This document shows, piece after piece, positions 1 to 11,600 of a stretch of 64,000 bases of DNA. Under the pieces are notes generated by a model that did not search any database, was not told where the DNA came from, and was given only the letters and a program-made list of their open reading frames with translations. The stretch comes from Galerina marginata (taxonomy: Eukaryota; Basidiomycota; Agaricomycetes; Agaricales; Galerinaceae). The stretch lies in assembly GCA_023014335.1 (NCBI GenBank), contig JAECYW010000013.1, forward strand, positions 1,426,001 to 1,490,000. The letters run 5' to 3'. How positions within the stretch are numbered: position 1 is the stretch's first letter; the number at the start of each line of letters is the position of its first letter. The translations under genes and the position numbers were made by a program.

Positions 1-152
1 ACCTGGGGGGGGCAGAAAACGAAGCACGGAACGGAACGTTGTCGAGTAGCGGCGGCTAATCGCCGCGCGACTCGCCGGCGACCGGCGACCGCCCGCCATC
101 GGTGTCGTGGTTGCCTCGTTGACAATTTGTGGAGTACAACGTTCAGAAACGC

Positions 153-1746
153 TCCATGAACGATCCCTATCGTCAAGCTCCTATTTCTAAACTTCACACA
201 GACGTGTTATGGAGGGTCTTCGCTATCAACGCCGACATGGACAACGATTTCAAGTCCTCATACCAATACAAGCTGGCACACCATAGTTTGCTGGCGTTAA
301 ACGTCCTCCGAAATTCCTCACAAGTCTGTCAATGTTGGCGCTCGTTGATTCTAGAATCGTCTTCACTCTGGGGTTGTGTTATCGAACTCAGATGCTTGCT
401 GCAGGAACGGAACGAGTGGAGGGAAGAGGTCATCAAACGTGCCGGTCAATCCTTTCTTTCCATCAAAGGGCAAGTAGTCGACCATCCCTCAAATTTTCAA
501 GCATTCGTATCCAAACTCCTCATGGACCTCTGGCCAAGGATACGCAAACTAGACATTGAAGTGACCTTAGTGAAGGCTTTCGACTGGTTCAAATCACGGT
601 GGAAAGTCTTTCAACGACCTGCTCCTCACCTTCAAGTGTTCAAGGTTTATAACTTGCATATGCGCCGAGCTGCACTTCCAGAGACCAACAGGAGCGAACG
701 GATTTTTTCGGACCATGCGCCGTTGCTTCAAGAATTCAACCTCCATCCTACCTGCCCGCCGATAATTCGATTGCGAGCACCATGGCTGTCACATATTCGC
801 AAACTCAGTTTGCACCGCCCGTGTCCTCTCACCATCGACGAAATTCTTGACATGCTTCCAGGGATGCCATTACTCGAGGTCTTAGATATACAGGCGGCTT
901 TTACAGGCGGCTTTTACAGGCGTAGAACAACAACAATGGACAACTCGACCGTGCATTACGCTTCCTAGACTGACCCAGCTCATCTGCCACGAAAACGACA
1001 CACTCTCATGCTTTTACCTCTTGTATCACATATTGCCCGCTCCTGGGTGCATCCCATATGTTCAAACAGAGCCTGCAGACCTCACCACTGAAGAAGTGAC
1101 AAATATACGACAAGTCCTAGTCCGATACGTCCAAAATTACTTCACAGTCCACCCTGTTGCCTTGTATCTTTCGGTGAATGGAGAAGGCTTCGATCTCTAC
1201 CAACCCATCACCGAAATCTTCTATCGGCACGAAGTACCAAGCATCTTTTTGGTTGTCCAATGTTACCCATCCTCCGCCATACCGCTGTTTCTCAATTCAC
1301 TTTCTTCCTTCATTTCCCCAAGCCTAACCACGCTTAACTTCGTTCCGAGTGGATCTATAACCGGTGGATTACCCAACATTATTGAATTGTTCGAGTCCAT
1401 GTCCTTGCTTGAGACCCTTTATTCATCCCCTGATGGCCTGCAATACATTCTTGATGTGTCCCAACATTGCCCAAAGGTTGTTTTTCCTTTAGTCCGAAAA
1501 CTGGAACTCCACTTTTCGATGGATGGTGATCTCAACTTTGAGGAAGTCCTGCCTCAGTTCCTTGCGTGGAGGAAAGAGTGCAACGCGGCTGTGGAGATTC
1601 TTGATATCACAGTAACCAATAAAGTCGTGCGGGAAGATTGGAGCTATTTAGAAGAGATCGTTGGGTTGAAGGTGATTTGGGGGGACAACGAAGGTTTCAA
1701 TGAGTATGTTTGCAGGAGTGGTATGCCCGAGAAACTCAGGAAGTAG
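153..1746 (+). pseudogene. F-box protein gene broken by a 13-nt duplication
   Basis: Encodes a basidiomycete F-box protein, a presumed SCF ubiquitin-ligase substrate adaptor. The ATG at 153 opens a frame with an F-box-like N-terminus (ISKLHTDVLWRVF, then VCQCWRSL and SSLWGCV) and a leucine-rich body of irregular LRR style. The frame stops at 966-968, but the body continues in the +1 frame (LPRLTQLICHEND onward) to 1746. The shift lies at 891-916, where a 13-nt unit is tandemly duplicated. Removing one unit gives one uninterrupted frame of about 526 codons with no intron needed. The short ORFs on the other strand are shadows. An intron spanning the duplication, or a sequencing error, are alternatives. 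The F-box call is by family pattern. Confidence 0.7.
891..916 (+). repeat. 13-nt tandem duplication causing a frameshift
   Basis: Two perfect adjacent copies of caggcggctttta (891-903 and 904-916), followed by the start of a third (caggcg). Thirteen is not a multiple of three, so the F-box frame is shifted here. Confidence 0.9.
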
Positions 1747-1764
1747 TAGTAGTAGTAGTAGTAA
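1744..1764 (+). repeat. TAG microsatellite at the stop codon
   Basis: Six in-frame TAG triplets followed by TAA form the end of the F-box frame, giving seven consecutive in-frame stops. Confidence 0.85.
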
Positions 1765-3292
1765 CTTGGTAGTCAGCGCCTTCAAGCGAAGTCTGAGTGC
1801 CGGTCCCCCACTTTTATCGCATAATTCCGTCTTGAACTCGAACTCCCATGCCATAAGGTAGTATACTCCATAGTGCTGTACCGATTCTGATCTCGTGTTT
1901 ATTCTTCCTATAGTAAACATCGCCCATCGTTGAACTCTGCGCCATCTTTCTACAAAATCAAGTCACCGATTACTGAAAACTTCTTGCGATTGCCAACTTT
2001 TCTTTCTTGCCACCGATATTTTTCACGTGAGGGTACATCACGCGCGCGTCGTCGACGATTTCAAACATTTGATGACATTTCTGCCCAGAAACGACCAGGA
2101 AACGACAGCCTATGTGAGCCTACCGTCTGGGAGAGAAGAGAGGCTTTCCCTCGCCGATCTCATCCGCCGATCTTATCCACAGGGTTTGTGGTCCCCCAGA
2201 GTCCCAATTGAAGCCATTGCTATCTTACTGGGATTTCAAATCTAGCCCCTCAAAGGAGCGGAAAAAACTGGAAAAAACCAAACGACGAAAGATGGCTGAT
2301 TTTAAATTTCCCCATCGAATGGCCTCCTGTTGATCCTCTGGTGACGATTCCCAGTGTGTTTAAACATGCACATCTGGGAATTCCTTACCAGTGACAGTGT
2401 GATAAACCAAATCAGCTCGAGGCCTATCATTCGATGGCGAATTTCATCCTGCCGATCTAAACAGGATCAAGGGGAAAGAGAGACTCTGCCTCGCCGATCA
2501 TACTAATCGATCTTATCCACAGGCTTATGGTCATCCGGAATCCAGAATAAAGCCAATGCTATCTGGGGTTTCTAATGGCATCGACAACGAAAAAAACCGA
2601 CCTACAAAAAAAGGCTGAATTCCCTATCGGATGGCATCCTGTCGATCCTCTGGTGAGAATTCCCAGTGTTTTTAACCATGCACATCTGTGAATTCCTTGC
2701 CAGTGGTCAGGCAAGCGGCTATTAGCCCATTCGATGGCGAATTTTCATCCTGTCGATCTAGAGGTCGACGACTTGATCGCCATCAGTTGTGCCTCCCAGT
2801 CAGTTATACCTCTCCAGCTCATCTCAGAATGGCGCAGTCGACCCGATGATGACGATCACGCAAAATCCAATGCCATTCCTACCATCTCCCCACTGCTAGA
2901 CAAAAACTGCAATTAGCAGGTTTGCTGTTGCCGGTGGTGATATACCACCTAGTAAACTGGTTGGGATTGGGTCTGCGTGTGTGACACATCGGTCGTCGTC
3001 AAAAACACTGAAATCGATCGACATCAGTCCAGTATCCAATGGAAGGATTTGAATGGCTGCTCTCTGGGGCTACAGGACCTCGACCTGACCAGGTCTGATC
3101 AACCGAGGAAGTGCTGACGATCATCAGCAACGGGGAACGAATTTATACAGTTGATGTGGAAACGTTCTCCTTCTTGCGAAAAGTTAATACCTCTTGAGCG
3201 CTGTTTACTAGTTGGGCCAGTACATCGAACCGCCAGCTGGTGGTAGATGACGCACCGTCTTTGAGTACGTCCTTTCCGGAATCCCGATCTCA
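1765..3292. other. Non-coding stretch with a degenerate two-copy tandem repeat
   Basis: No convincing gene. Between about 2125 and 2760 two diverged copies of a 310-340 bp unit lie in tandem. Shared landmarks are tcttatccacagg (2171 and 2511), gatcctctggtga (about 2332 and 2644) and catgcacatctg with flanking ccagtg motifs. Short ORFs here are not conserved between the two units, so I treat them as chance. Confidence 0.5.
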
Positions 3293-3691
3293 TAGACTCG
3301 CCCCACGCCCTTCCAGGACCTATATCAGCTTGTTCCCCAGCTCAAACCTTTCCCAGCAGAGGATGTGTACAGACCATTATGTCTGTGTACGCGCTTGCGG
3401 GGATTCCAGGTTTTTCCAAGTAGCCGGACCAAGCCGTTTGTCAAGTGTGTCAATGAGTCGGCCGTGAGGGCGAAAAGTGGTATTCTATCGGACATGGCGT
3501 CTCAACGTGCTCTTCAGGCAGGTTTCTTAGGTCGGATCGTGCTGTTGAATGAGACAGGCCAGGCTTCAGTTATCACGTTGGGTATCTGCCAAATAACACG
3601 TTCTCGACGGGAACCAAATTTCTATCATTCACTGGCATATCATGGATCAAGTTGGAGAGGTGTGCCAATATTTCCTTTAACATCAAGGTAG
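3293..3691 (+). CDS. Possible short gene or gene relic, unknown
   Basis: An open frame follows an in-frame TAG near 3293 and runs to 3691. It reads through QLVPQLKPFPAEDVYR and later SDMASQRALQAGFLGR. No ATG lies near the front, and no domain is recognised. It could be the last exon of a decayed gene or chance. I keep it because it is one of the few frames in this stretch with a protein-like composition. Confidence 0.2.
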
Positions 3692-3946
3692 AAATTGTCA
3701 TTTTTAGCGATATCATTATGTGTACCTAGAATGGGACTTTAACAGTTGGTATTTAGAATATTAAATGACACGACAAGAAGGTTACAAACAGAAAAACATA
3801 ACAGACAAAAATCGTACAGACCACCTCTTCTCCAAGTTCTCCTCGTAACACCTTCATTTTCATATACACCTCCATCCCATTGCCAAGTTTCTTCTTCCTT
3901 CCTCCCTTCCTCCATCCTCCCATCTTCCAAGTTGTTACCTAATACC

Positions 3947-5990
3947 TCACGCCCGCCCTCCGCGCCGCAGACTCCCAAGCCCACGACGCGGCCTACCAAC
4001 ATTCGCCGGTGGCTCCTCGTCCTCAACCTCCAGTCCATCCTTCTTCTCCTCCACCTCCGCCTCCGCCTCCACTTCCACCGGCTCCTCAACATCCATCTTC
4101 TCCTCCTCCCTTTCCCCCTCTCTGCTCGGGCCGTCGCCATCTCCGTCACCCACAACATCAACATCAACATCCTCCTCATCCTCGTCTTCCGGAGAGTGCA
4201 CGACACCTTCACCACCGAGAGAAGGTGGGACAGTGGCTGGTACTATGTCGTCGTCGATGTCTATATCGACGTCTACGTCTACGTCCAGGTCGGGGTCGGG
4301 GTCGTCCATTGTATGGTCGATGTCCTGAGAAGACCAAGGCATTAGTTAGTAATTTATTGTGCTAAATAGAAGAAAAAATTGGAAAGAAATAAAACCCACT
4401 TCATGACGTCTGATGAGTATCCCATTCGTACTCGGCATGCTCGTCGGCGCAGAACCATTCACCCGCGGGCTCCTGAACGGCTCGTCCTCGTCCTCGTCCG
4501 CCAGCGGTGCAGCAGGAGCAGGAGCGGCTTCCACCGCAGACCTCGACGCCCTTCTCCCATTCCCGTTCGCGTTCGCACTAGCAGACCCATTAACGCCAAA
4601 GCTAACATCCATATCGTCCCCCAGATCCTCCGGCGCAAGCTGCACCCCGCCCCCGCCCTCCCCTCTCCTCCTCGACCGCGCAGATGAGACAGAAGCGGAC
4701 GACGCCCTTCGTGCGCTGCGTCTCGGGCCACCTATTACTATGGTGCCCATGGAGGAAGTATTGCTCGCAGCTGACGTTGGAGGGGGCGGCATGCTAATGC
4801 TGTTCGTCTGCGTAGACGGGCCTATCGACGCCATCGACGCGGTGTTCATCGACCCGAGGGCCGCTATTGACGCGGTGCCCATCGTGCCGTTGCTGCTCCC
4901 CGAGTAAGGCGGGGGCATCGTCGTCTGCGTCTGCGTTTGCGACGCTGTGCCCATGGACTGCGTGCCCATCGTCCCGTTGCTGCTCGTCCCAGAAGGCGGG
5001 CCCATCATGCCATTCACGCTGTCACCCGAAGAAGGCGGCGCCATCCTCGTCGTACCGTTACTCATCGCCGAGTTGGGCGGGGGCATCGCGCTGGACGCGA
5101 CCGATGGGATCGGGGAGAGTGGGGACTGCATTGGTCGGGGGCCAGCTGAGTTTGGTGGTCTTGTGGTTGTGGATGAGGATGTGGTGGCGGAGACGGGTGG
5201 TGCTCGAGGGGGCGCCATTGACGGCAGCTGGGGAGGCAGAATGGGTGCTGGCGCGAGTGGGCTGGGCGAGGCCGAGCCGGGGTGCGAGGGGAAGTATTTG
5301 TCGTAGAGGCCAGAGTCTGCGAGGAACATGGCGTCGAGCAGTAGGCTGTGGGTGGATGTTAGTTATGTGGTAGATGGAGAATTGCGAGCTGACGCACTCG
5401 TTTTCGGCTTGTAATTTTTTTAGCTTTGCGTTGAGGATATCTAGGTCGCGTTCGTGTATTTCGTGTGTCTATGTAAATGAATGTTAGGGCTTTTGGAGAG
5501 CTGTAGGGCGAAACTGAACGCACAGCGGTGACTTTATCGTACTTTTCTCGCATCTTTTGGAATCTACACAAGGATATTGTCAAATCGCCGCTCGTCGAAG
5601 GTATATCAAAAGGACAGAACCGCCAGCACATACTCACTTGTCTTTATAAGAAACGCTTCGTTCAGCATGCGCCTACACCGAACGTCGTCAGATACAAAGC
5701 CGAGCAAAAAGAAAGAAACGACGGACTCTAGCCCTCTCCTGTTCTCTCATGAGCAACTCCCGCTCTCTATCCCTCTCCGACTCGCGCTCACGGTCCTGCT
5801 CCTCCTTCTTCCTCTCCTTCCGCTCCCTCTTCTCCCGCTCCTTCGTCTGCTCCTTCTCCCATTCCTTCTCCCTCTCCCTCTCTCGCTCCCTGTCCGCGCG
5901 CGAGGCCCGCACACTCTGCGCAGGCGGGAGGCTGATCGTGAGCGTTGTTTCCATCGAGTGTCCAGGGGCAGAATGGAACTTGGCGATCAT
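3947..5990 (-). CDS. INO80 complex Iec3-like subunit
   Basis: Six exons join in frame: 5990-5727, 5672-5638, 5563-5524, 5468-5398, 5345-4400 and 4324-3947, giving 577 aa. All introns are 50-75 nt, GT-AG. Residues about 30-90 are an Arg/Glu-rich charged helix. Residues about 88-150 form a coiled coil spread over exons 2-5 (YKDKFQKMREKYDKVTA, then LKKLQAEND, then LLLDAMFLADSG). This matches my memory of the Iec3 family pattern of the INO80 chromatin remodeller (KYRKM...FD...EEND-LLD). The middle is Ser/Thr/Pro/Met/Asn-rich and low complexity. The C-terminus is very acidic with VD/DVD and EVE repeats. Probably nuclear. The gene is intact. The family call should be tested by profile search; the coiled-coil gene itself is secure. 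Confidence 0.6.
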
Positions 5991-6479
5991 AGTTGCCGGT
6001 TCTGGTTCTGTGCTTTTGTTTCCAGATGAGTCCCCGAGATGTCTGACTTGGGCCCTTTGTCTGGTTTGGCTGCTGCTTTGTTATAACCGTCCCCCTGTCT
6101 GGCAGCGGAATTGGATTTCTTGTATTCGCAGTAATTGAAATCGTATTCTAGGCTCTTCGCTGGCGGTGGCTGTTCCTCGCGAAGTCGCGATCTTATGAGG
6201 CAGGCTAGGACCCCAATAACCCTCCAGCTGCCAGATTTTATGGCCTTTTAGCAGTACGGATTGGAGAATATGTGCGCCGAATCCCCGTTCTACCTTTATC
6301 GACGGTGAACGTTCGGTGGTTGGCGCGACTGTCGACCACTGTCATCGTCAGGCACACCTATCCTCCCGTGAAATACTTCCGCCCACGTGACTACGGAGGC
6401 GTTCTTGCGAACTCTTCCAGTGAGTTCCGGGCTCGTCTTTTCTCTTCAATTACTCTTTCATGACTGATAGTTCTTGTGT
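5991..6479. other. Upstream region of the Iec3-like gene
   Basis: No gene is seen. It lies 5' of the minus-strand gene at 5990 and presumably holds its promoter. No repeat is evident. Confidence 0.4.
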
Positions 6480-7540
6480 TCCAGCATTTCTCCAGCCTTG
6501 AATCTCTGCAGCCAAATCCATGGTGCTTGGCATACCTAATGACTCGGATGGACGAACGTGCGACTTGCGTGCGACTCAAACAAGGAGCTAGAAACTTGCT
6601 AGAAACTCTACTGGGAAGACGACGAATCTCTGTGTCAATCTGGTTTCGGTCTAGAATTCATATCCTGAGGAGTCATCGCCAACGAGGAATTCGCATCGTC
6701 GGGCCCCAGTATTCTTGTAGGTTCTTATTCCCACACTCAGAAGTGCTTCGAGAAAACTGCGCATGCCATCGAAATCTTGACGACTCTGAATCAGGAATAC
6801 TTATAGGACCAGGATTGCGAATATTTGAACACCATAATTGTAGGTCTTCCTGCAACAGATTAGATACAGCGGTAGTGTGTCTGGTCCCAAACGCAGGAGG
6901 ACTCATAGGTTCTTATTCCACCTTGCAGGATCGTCGAGAGAACCTCCTCCGACATCTTGAGAGACTTGGGTAACTTGGCTATTGCATGGAATCCGAGTCT
7001 CTCACCGGCTCTCACCCGGTCTCCGTTAGATTTCACAGTTTGATTGTGATTTGTCAAAATAAGAATTACCACGCGTACTTGCGCTTTACTTTTGTCGATG
7101 GTTACTTCCAGATGTCCCAGTCAGCTCTCGTATCGAGTCCTCTTCTCCGTTCCAGTATATATCCGGACTTGAATTCCTGCGCCCAAATATATAGTGCTTG
7201 GCTTACCCAGATGATGGACGAACATGCAACTCAAACAGGGCTCGAAATTCTTGGAAGACGACGACTCTCTGTTGCACATAGAACTCTGCCTCAGGCTGCA
7301 CTGGTCAATCTCTTATAGGATCTTATTTCACCTCGCAGGATCGCTTCGAGAAAACTGCCACCAAAGTTCCGAGGACCTAGGAACACTTACATACATGACT
7401 AGGGCTGTGAATTTCATAACATAATATTTGCAGGTCCTCCTGCAACAGATTGAGTCCAACAGTGAGCCATAAACACAGTCCAACCTGGCACGTTTGATGC
7501 CCAACGTCCATACTTGCACGAATATCAACACTCTCGTAAA
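6480..7540. repeat. Two relic copies of the F-box downstream flank
   Basis: The blocks starting near 6495 and near 7165 share ttgaat..ctgc.cccaaat, gtgcttggc.tacc and ggaagacgacga...ctctgt. They match the DNA 3' of F-box copies B and C. Open frames inside (for example 6476-6973) follow the repeat and are unlikely to be genes. Confidence 0.5.
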
Positions 7541-7550
7541 TGGGTCTCAG

Positions 7551-8401
7551 CTATTGGGCTACGACTGCCATACCACCAAGACCCAATGCCATCAGCACCA
7601 TTCCTAAGTCAAACTCACGGACCTGGGCCGTGACCTTCACCGCGAGAGCATTGCGCATACCTAGCCTGGGTAGGCAAGCCTTGAGGAGGTCAGTCGTTGA
7701 CAACGTGAATGTATCCACATCAAAGGCGGATACGTTATATAACAAAAGCCCGGCGTGGATGTGGATCGAGACCTGCTCTAAAGCGGGATACCGAGGTCCG
7801 CATAACAGAGCGTCAAATCTGTCCCATTCAGGAAGGCCTGGGTTGGGGTGCAGGAAATCTTCCTTCGTGAAGTGGTTGTGAAAGTAGAATTCTAACTTGA
7901 TCCTAACGAGAGAGGACATCGGAGAGCGGACATCTAGGAGTTGGGAGAAGACCTCGAGAATTGGTTCGGCTGGGAGTGGTCTGGGTGGGTAACCCCAGTC
8001 GAAGTCCCGGAAACGGAGATGAGAAAAGGTCTTCAAGTTGGAAATATGATCGATTCGGAAGGTGGCGGGCATGTCTGGTTGGCCAATCCCTAGATCAAAG
8101 TGTTACTCTGATTCGGTGATGGTTTGTTTACGATTTTCCTTACCAAAATGCTTAATGGAAAGATGTTCGAGCGTATCGGCGGAAGCTTGAATGATATCCT
8201 GGGTGTTTGCAAAATCCTCTGCAACATCGTTGCGCACTACGAGTTTCTTCAAATTTGCTAATTTTGAGTCCAGGTACTGGTACGAGTGATCGGTATGTAG
8301 GCTTTCCAATGGTGGACAGTCCAATCTCGAGTACTGGGGATCAGAGGTCAAGGCAGTCCATTTTTTGTGGCCTTTTTGATAACCTGGAAATTGCTGAAGA
8401 C
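7551..8401 (-). pseudogene. F-box gene copy A, 3' part
   Basis: Holds the end of exon 1 (8401-8144), an intron (8143-8090) and exon 2 (8089-7551) of an F-box/LRR-like gene homologous to copies B and C. Exon 2 starts after the intron with the GIGQP-type motif and contains MSSLVRIKLEFYFH and DRFDALLCGPRYP, shared by all copies. The 5' part lies 11.9 kb away at 20335-20950, because a hAT transposon entered at 8394-8401 (ctgaagac, repeated at 20335-20342). The C-terminus differs from the other copies. Not functional as it stands. Confidence 0.8.
8394..8401. repeat. hAT target site duplication, left copy
   Basis: CTGAAGAC, repeated exactly at 20335-20342. Eight bp is the hAT signature. Confidence 0.9.
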
Positions 8402-8644
8402 TAAGGCAGGACACGGGTGCGGGTCCAAAAAGGTTACCTGCAGGTGTACCCGTGGGAATACCCACAGGTCAGTCCACCCGCGGATCCGGTTCACCTGTGG
8501 TCACGGATCCTTGAGGATCCAGGCGTCATATTTAGAGTCGGCGGGTAACCCACAGAGACGGCTACATTGAGCGATGAAGAGGTTCTCAGTTCGTGATTAT
8601 TATCTTTTACATATTCCTTTTCTAACTGTTTGGCAGAGAAACAA

Positions 8645-11600
8645 ATGGAACAATGGTCATCTGAAGTATACAAACACTTCAAGATGCCCCCTGCCATTAC
8701 CATCAAGAAAGGCGAAGTAGTCTATGTATATTCGTGTACATCAGGAAAACGGGAAATACCTATATAGGCTACATAGACCTACATAGGCCAAACAGCAGGT
8801 TAGGTAACCCCCTACTATATTGGTGTTCTTAGGCTTCTCATCGACAATATAGGCCTCATTAGTTCCAAGTAGGCACGGTCTATTAGGCAACTTAGGTATT
8901 GTAGGCTCAGTCTCTTAGGCAAGGTAGGCAGTATAGGCAGTAATACCAACATGTATTAGTAGCGATCTACGTAAAACAGGCGACAATGATATAAATGTAA
9001 TTTGGTGAATAGCCGCGGTAAATGTTACTTGTCACCCAAAAGAACTAGTGCCTGCCATTCCTGCTTTGCAGCTTCAACTGCGACTTGAAGAGCACCTGCG
9101 GAAACCTTGGCACATTTTTAAATAGAGGAATAAGCGTCAAGACAGGTAGGAGTTTAGAAGAGACATGACTTACCCCTCGAGTATGTGCATGAGGAATGAC
9201 CTCAGCTCACGTTCGCCTGTTTGCTTCTCAAAATTTGCAAGGCATTTGACATGCACGCAGCAGCAGTAAAAGATGCTTGAACATGAGACCATCTAGGGAC
9301 TGACAGGTCAGCTCCTGAAACATGAAATGATACCTGGTGACTTACGTTACGCGATTGAGGATCATCGACGGGCGTCAGTAAGAGTAGCGAGAGGAAGCAA
9401 AAGTCTATGCAGAGTTAAGTCCACAATGAGGATTGTGAGGCACAACACACTGACCTGCGACAACAATTACTCATCAGATAACGGCGTCGATGTCTGAAGG
9501 TGAGAAGTTATCAGTTATATGGGCTGAGCAGAGCTGTGACTGTACCTACTTGCCTTCGTACCGGGCACGCTGCGGTAGGGTTAGACCAACCTGGGCCCTG
9601 CCATCGAGGCCCGAACAGTACTCCCTTCAAAGGTCGTTAACTCCTTCGACATAAAGCTGAGCCCATAGAGATAGCGAGCAAGTTAAAGCAGGCAGAATGA
9701 GACGATACGTCCCCACATACCTCGTGCCGGATAAACCTTGGTTGCCAACTCCTGAAGTTTCAAAAGGCCGCAGGCTTGCGCGTTGAAGTAGTCGAATAGG
9801 CTGGGACAAGGCTGGAGGCTGATACGACACAGTGGAGGGAGGGGATGATGGTATCGAGAGACAAAGGAGAAGTCGGGAAAAGTCGAACATTGATCAACAA
9901 AGTCACGTGTTTTGGAGTTTCAACGGACTTGTATGAATTTCAACAGATCGTTCCGAAGGTCTCAACCACCCCGCCCCGGCGCCGCCGTCTCAATGTTCTC
10001 CCCCCCTTTTCACCAGGCAGGGTTCAGTATTGGTGAAACCGTTGTTCATGCAAATACTTCATAATCTGCTTTTTGTAAATTATTTGCCTTGAATAGTACG
10101 TAGGTAACCTATCAAGCCTACACTGACCTATTAAGGCCTTGCAAATACCTACGGAACCTACAGAGACACGGTTGACCTATGCAAATATAGCCAAACTAAT
10201 GGGGAAAACCGGTTTTCCTGATGTATCGCGTAAGTCCCTACAACTTCTACTTCTTACCTTCTTGTAATGACTCGCGCAATATAAGGCATCCATCAATCAC
10301 GGTGTCCAGAGTTCGACACGATGAAAGTACCGGCAACCTCGGACGCCACGTTAGTAGGGATTGGCAGGGGTAACCCTGGGGTATTCCAGGGCTACCCGTA
10401 CCCCTACCCCAGTAAACCCGTACCCACTGTCAAGGGTACGGGTTTTTTGCGGGTGCGGGTAAGGGTTTAGGTGGGTACGACGGGTACAGAAACCCGCGCG
10501 GGTAGAATTGATGGGTAGTCGGTCATTCTTGTACTGTACACAATAGGTAGTGATTTTCTTAATTATACATGTCTAAAATTCTGTAAATCAAAAGAATATA
10601 GATTGAAATATGCTCATTTATCACTTTTAAGCTAAGTTACACCATTTCCCAATCTATCTAGCTCTAACCTGCCTTTCCAAACGAAGCTTTTCTTACCGGA
10701 GGCGTTTTAAAAAGTGCCTCCGCTAAGAAAAACTTCGTGTGAAACTCACCTTGGCGCCGATTAAGCGCCTAGTTTGACCTCAGCACCTGACCCACCAACC
10801 CCTGTCACGGGTACGGGTTTTTGTAGGGTACGAAAACACCTACCCGTACCCGTACCCCGACAAAACCCGCACCCCAACCCGCGCGGGTTGCTGTACCCGT
10901 GACAATCCCTACACGTTAGGAATTGCTCACCTACCGATTCGAGTCAGACTCGTGCGCTTGCCATGTACACTTCGGGTTCTCGCTATTCCGCCGAGCGCCA
11001 CCGTGTCAATATTGCGCTTTGGGTCTCCTCATGCCATCGCCCTTTCTCGATCGTCGAGGATGCGCCTCTTCTCGAGATATTCAGCGATCTCAATCCGAAT
11101 TGTGTCACGCCGAAGCGGCGCAGTGTTTCCAGAGATGTAAAGGAAATCTTTCATATCTCTCGCAAGGAATTCGCAGCGTGGCTCAGAGTAAGTTCTCTCA
11201 ATATGTTCTAAAGCGTAGCCTTATGTCCTTTTGCATAGAAATGCCCCAATATGTTACATCTTATCATTGATGGATGGACCTCACCCAATCTCATTTCATT
11301 TGTCGGCGGAAACCTTACCTGGTATGAGAACGGCAGGATGCGATCGGCAATTCTTGATTTCATCAAGTAGGTGTCTCGTCTTTTAATTGCTTTCATATCT
11401 TGTAATCTAATCTCACTGATCCGCAGGGCATCAAAGGCACATACTGGCGTTTATCTCGCTGCCCGTGTAGCCGAATGTTTACGAGAATACGGCATCGAAG
11501 ATAAGGTAATTAATCTTTGCTACTTTGACTATGCAACTAATTGTTTACCCACCCGCAGATTTTGACGTTTACGGCCGACAATGCCTCCAACAACGACACT

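Noticed and set aside
3739..4345. Leucine/histidine-rich and arginine-rich frames
   Set aside because: Shadows of the acidic last exon of the Iec3-like gene.
4413..5306. Plus-strand frames opposite the Iec3-like gene
   Set aside because: Antisense shadows of GC-rich coding exons; no splice or domain support.
5749..6138. Ser/Arg-rich plus-strand frame (SRSLSLSDSRSRS), SR-protein-like
   Set aside because: Exact complement of the Arg/Glu-rich first exon of the minus-strand gene.
6476..6973. 165-aa frame
   Set aside because: Follows a decayed intergenic repeat that recurs without this frame at 22.2 and 24.9 kb.
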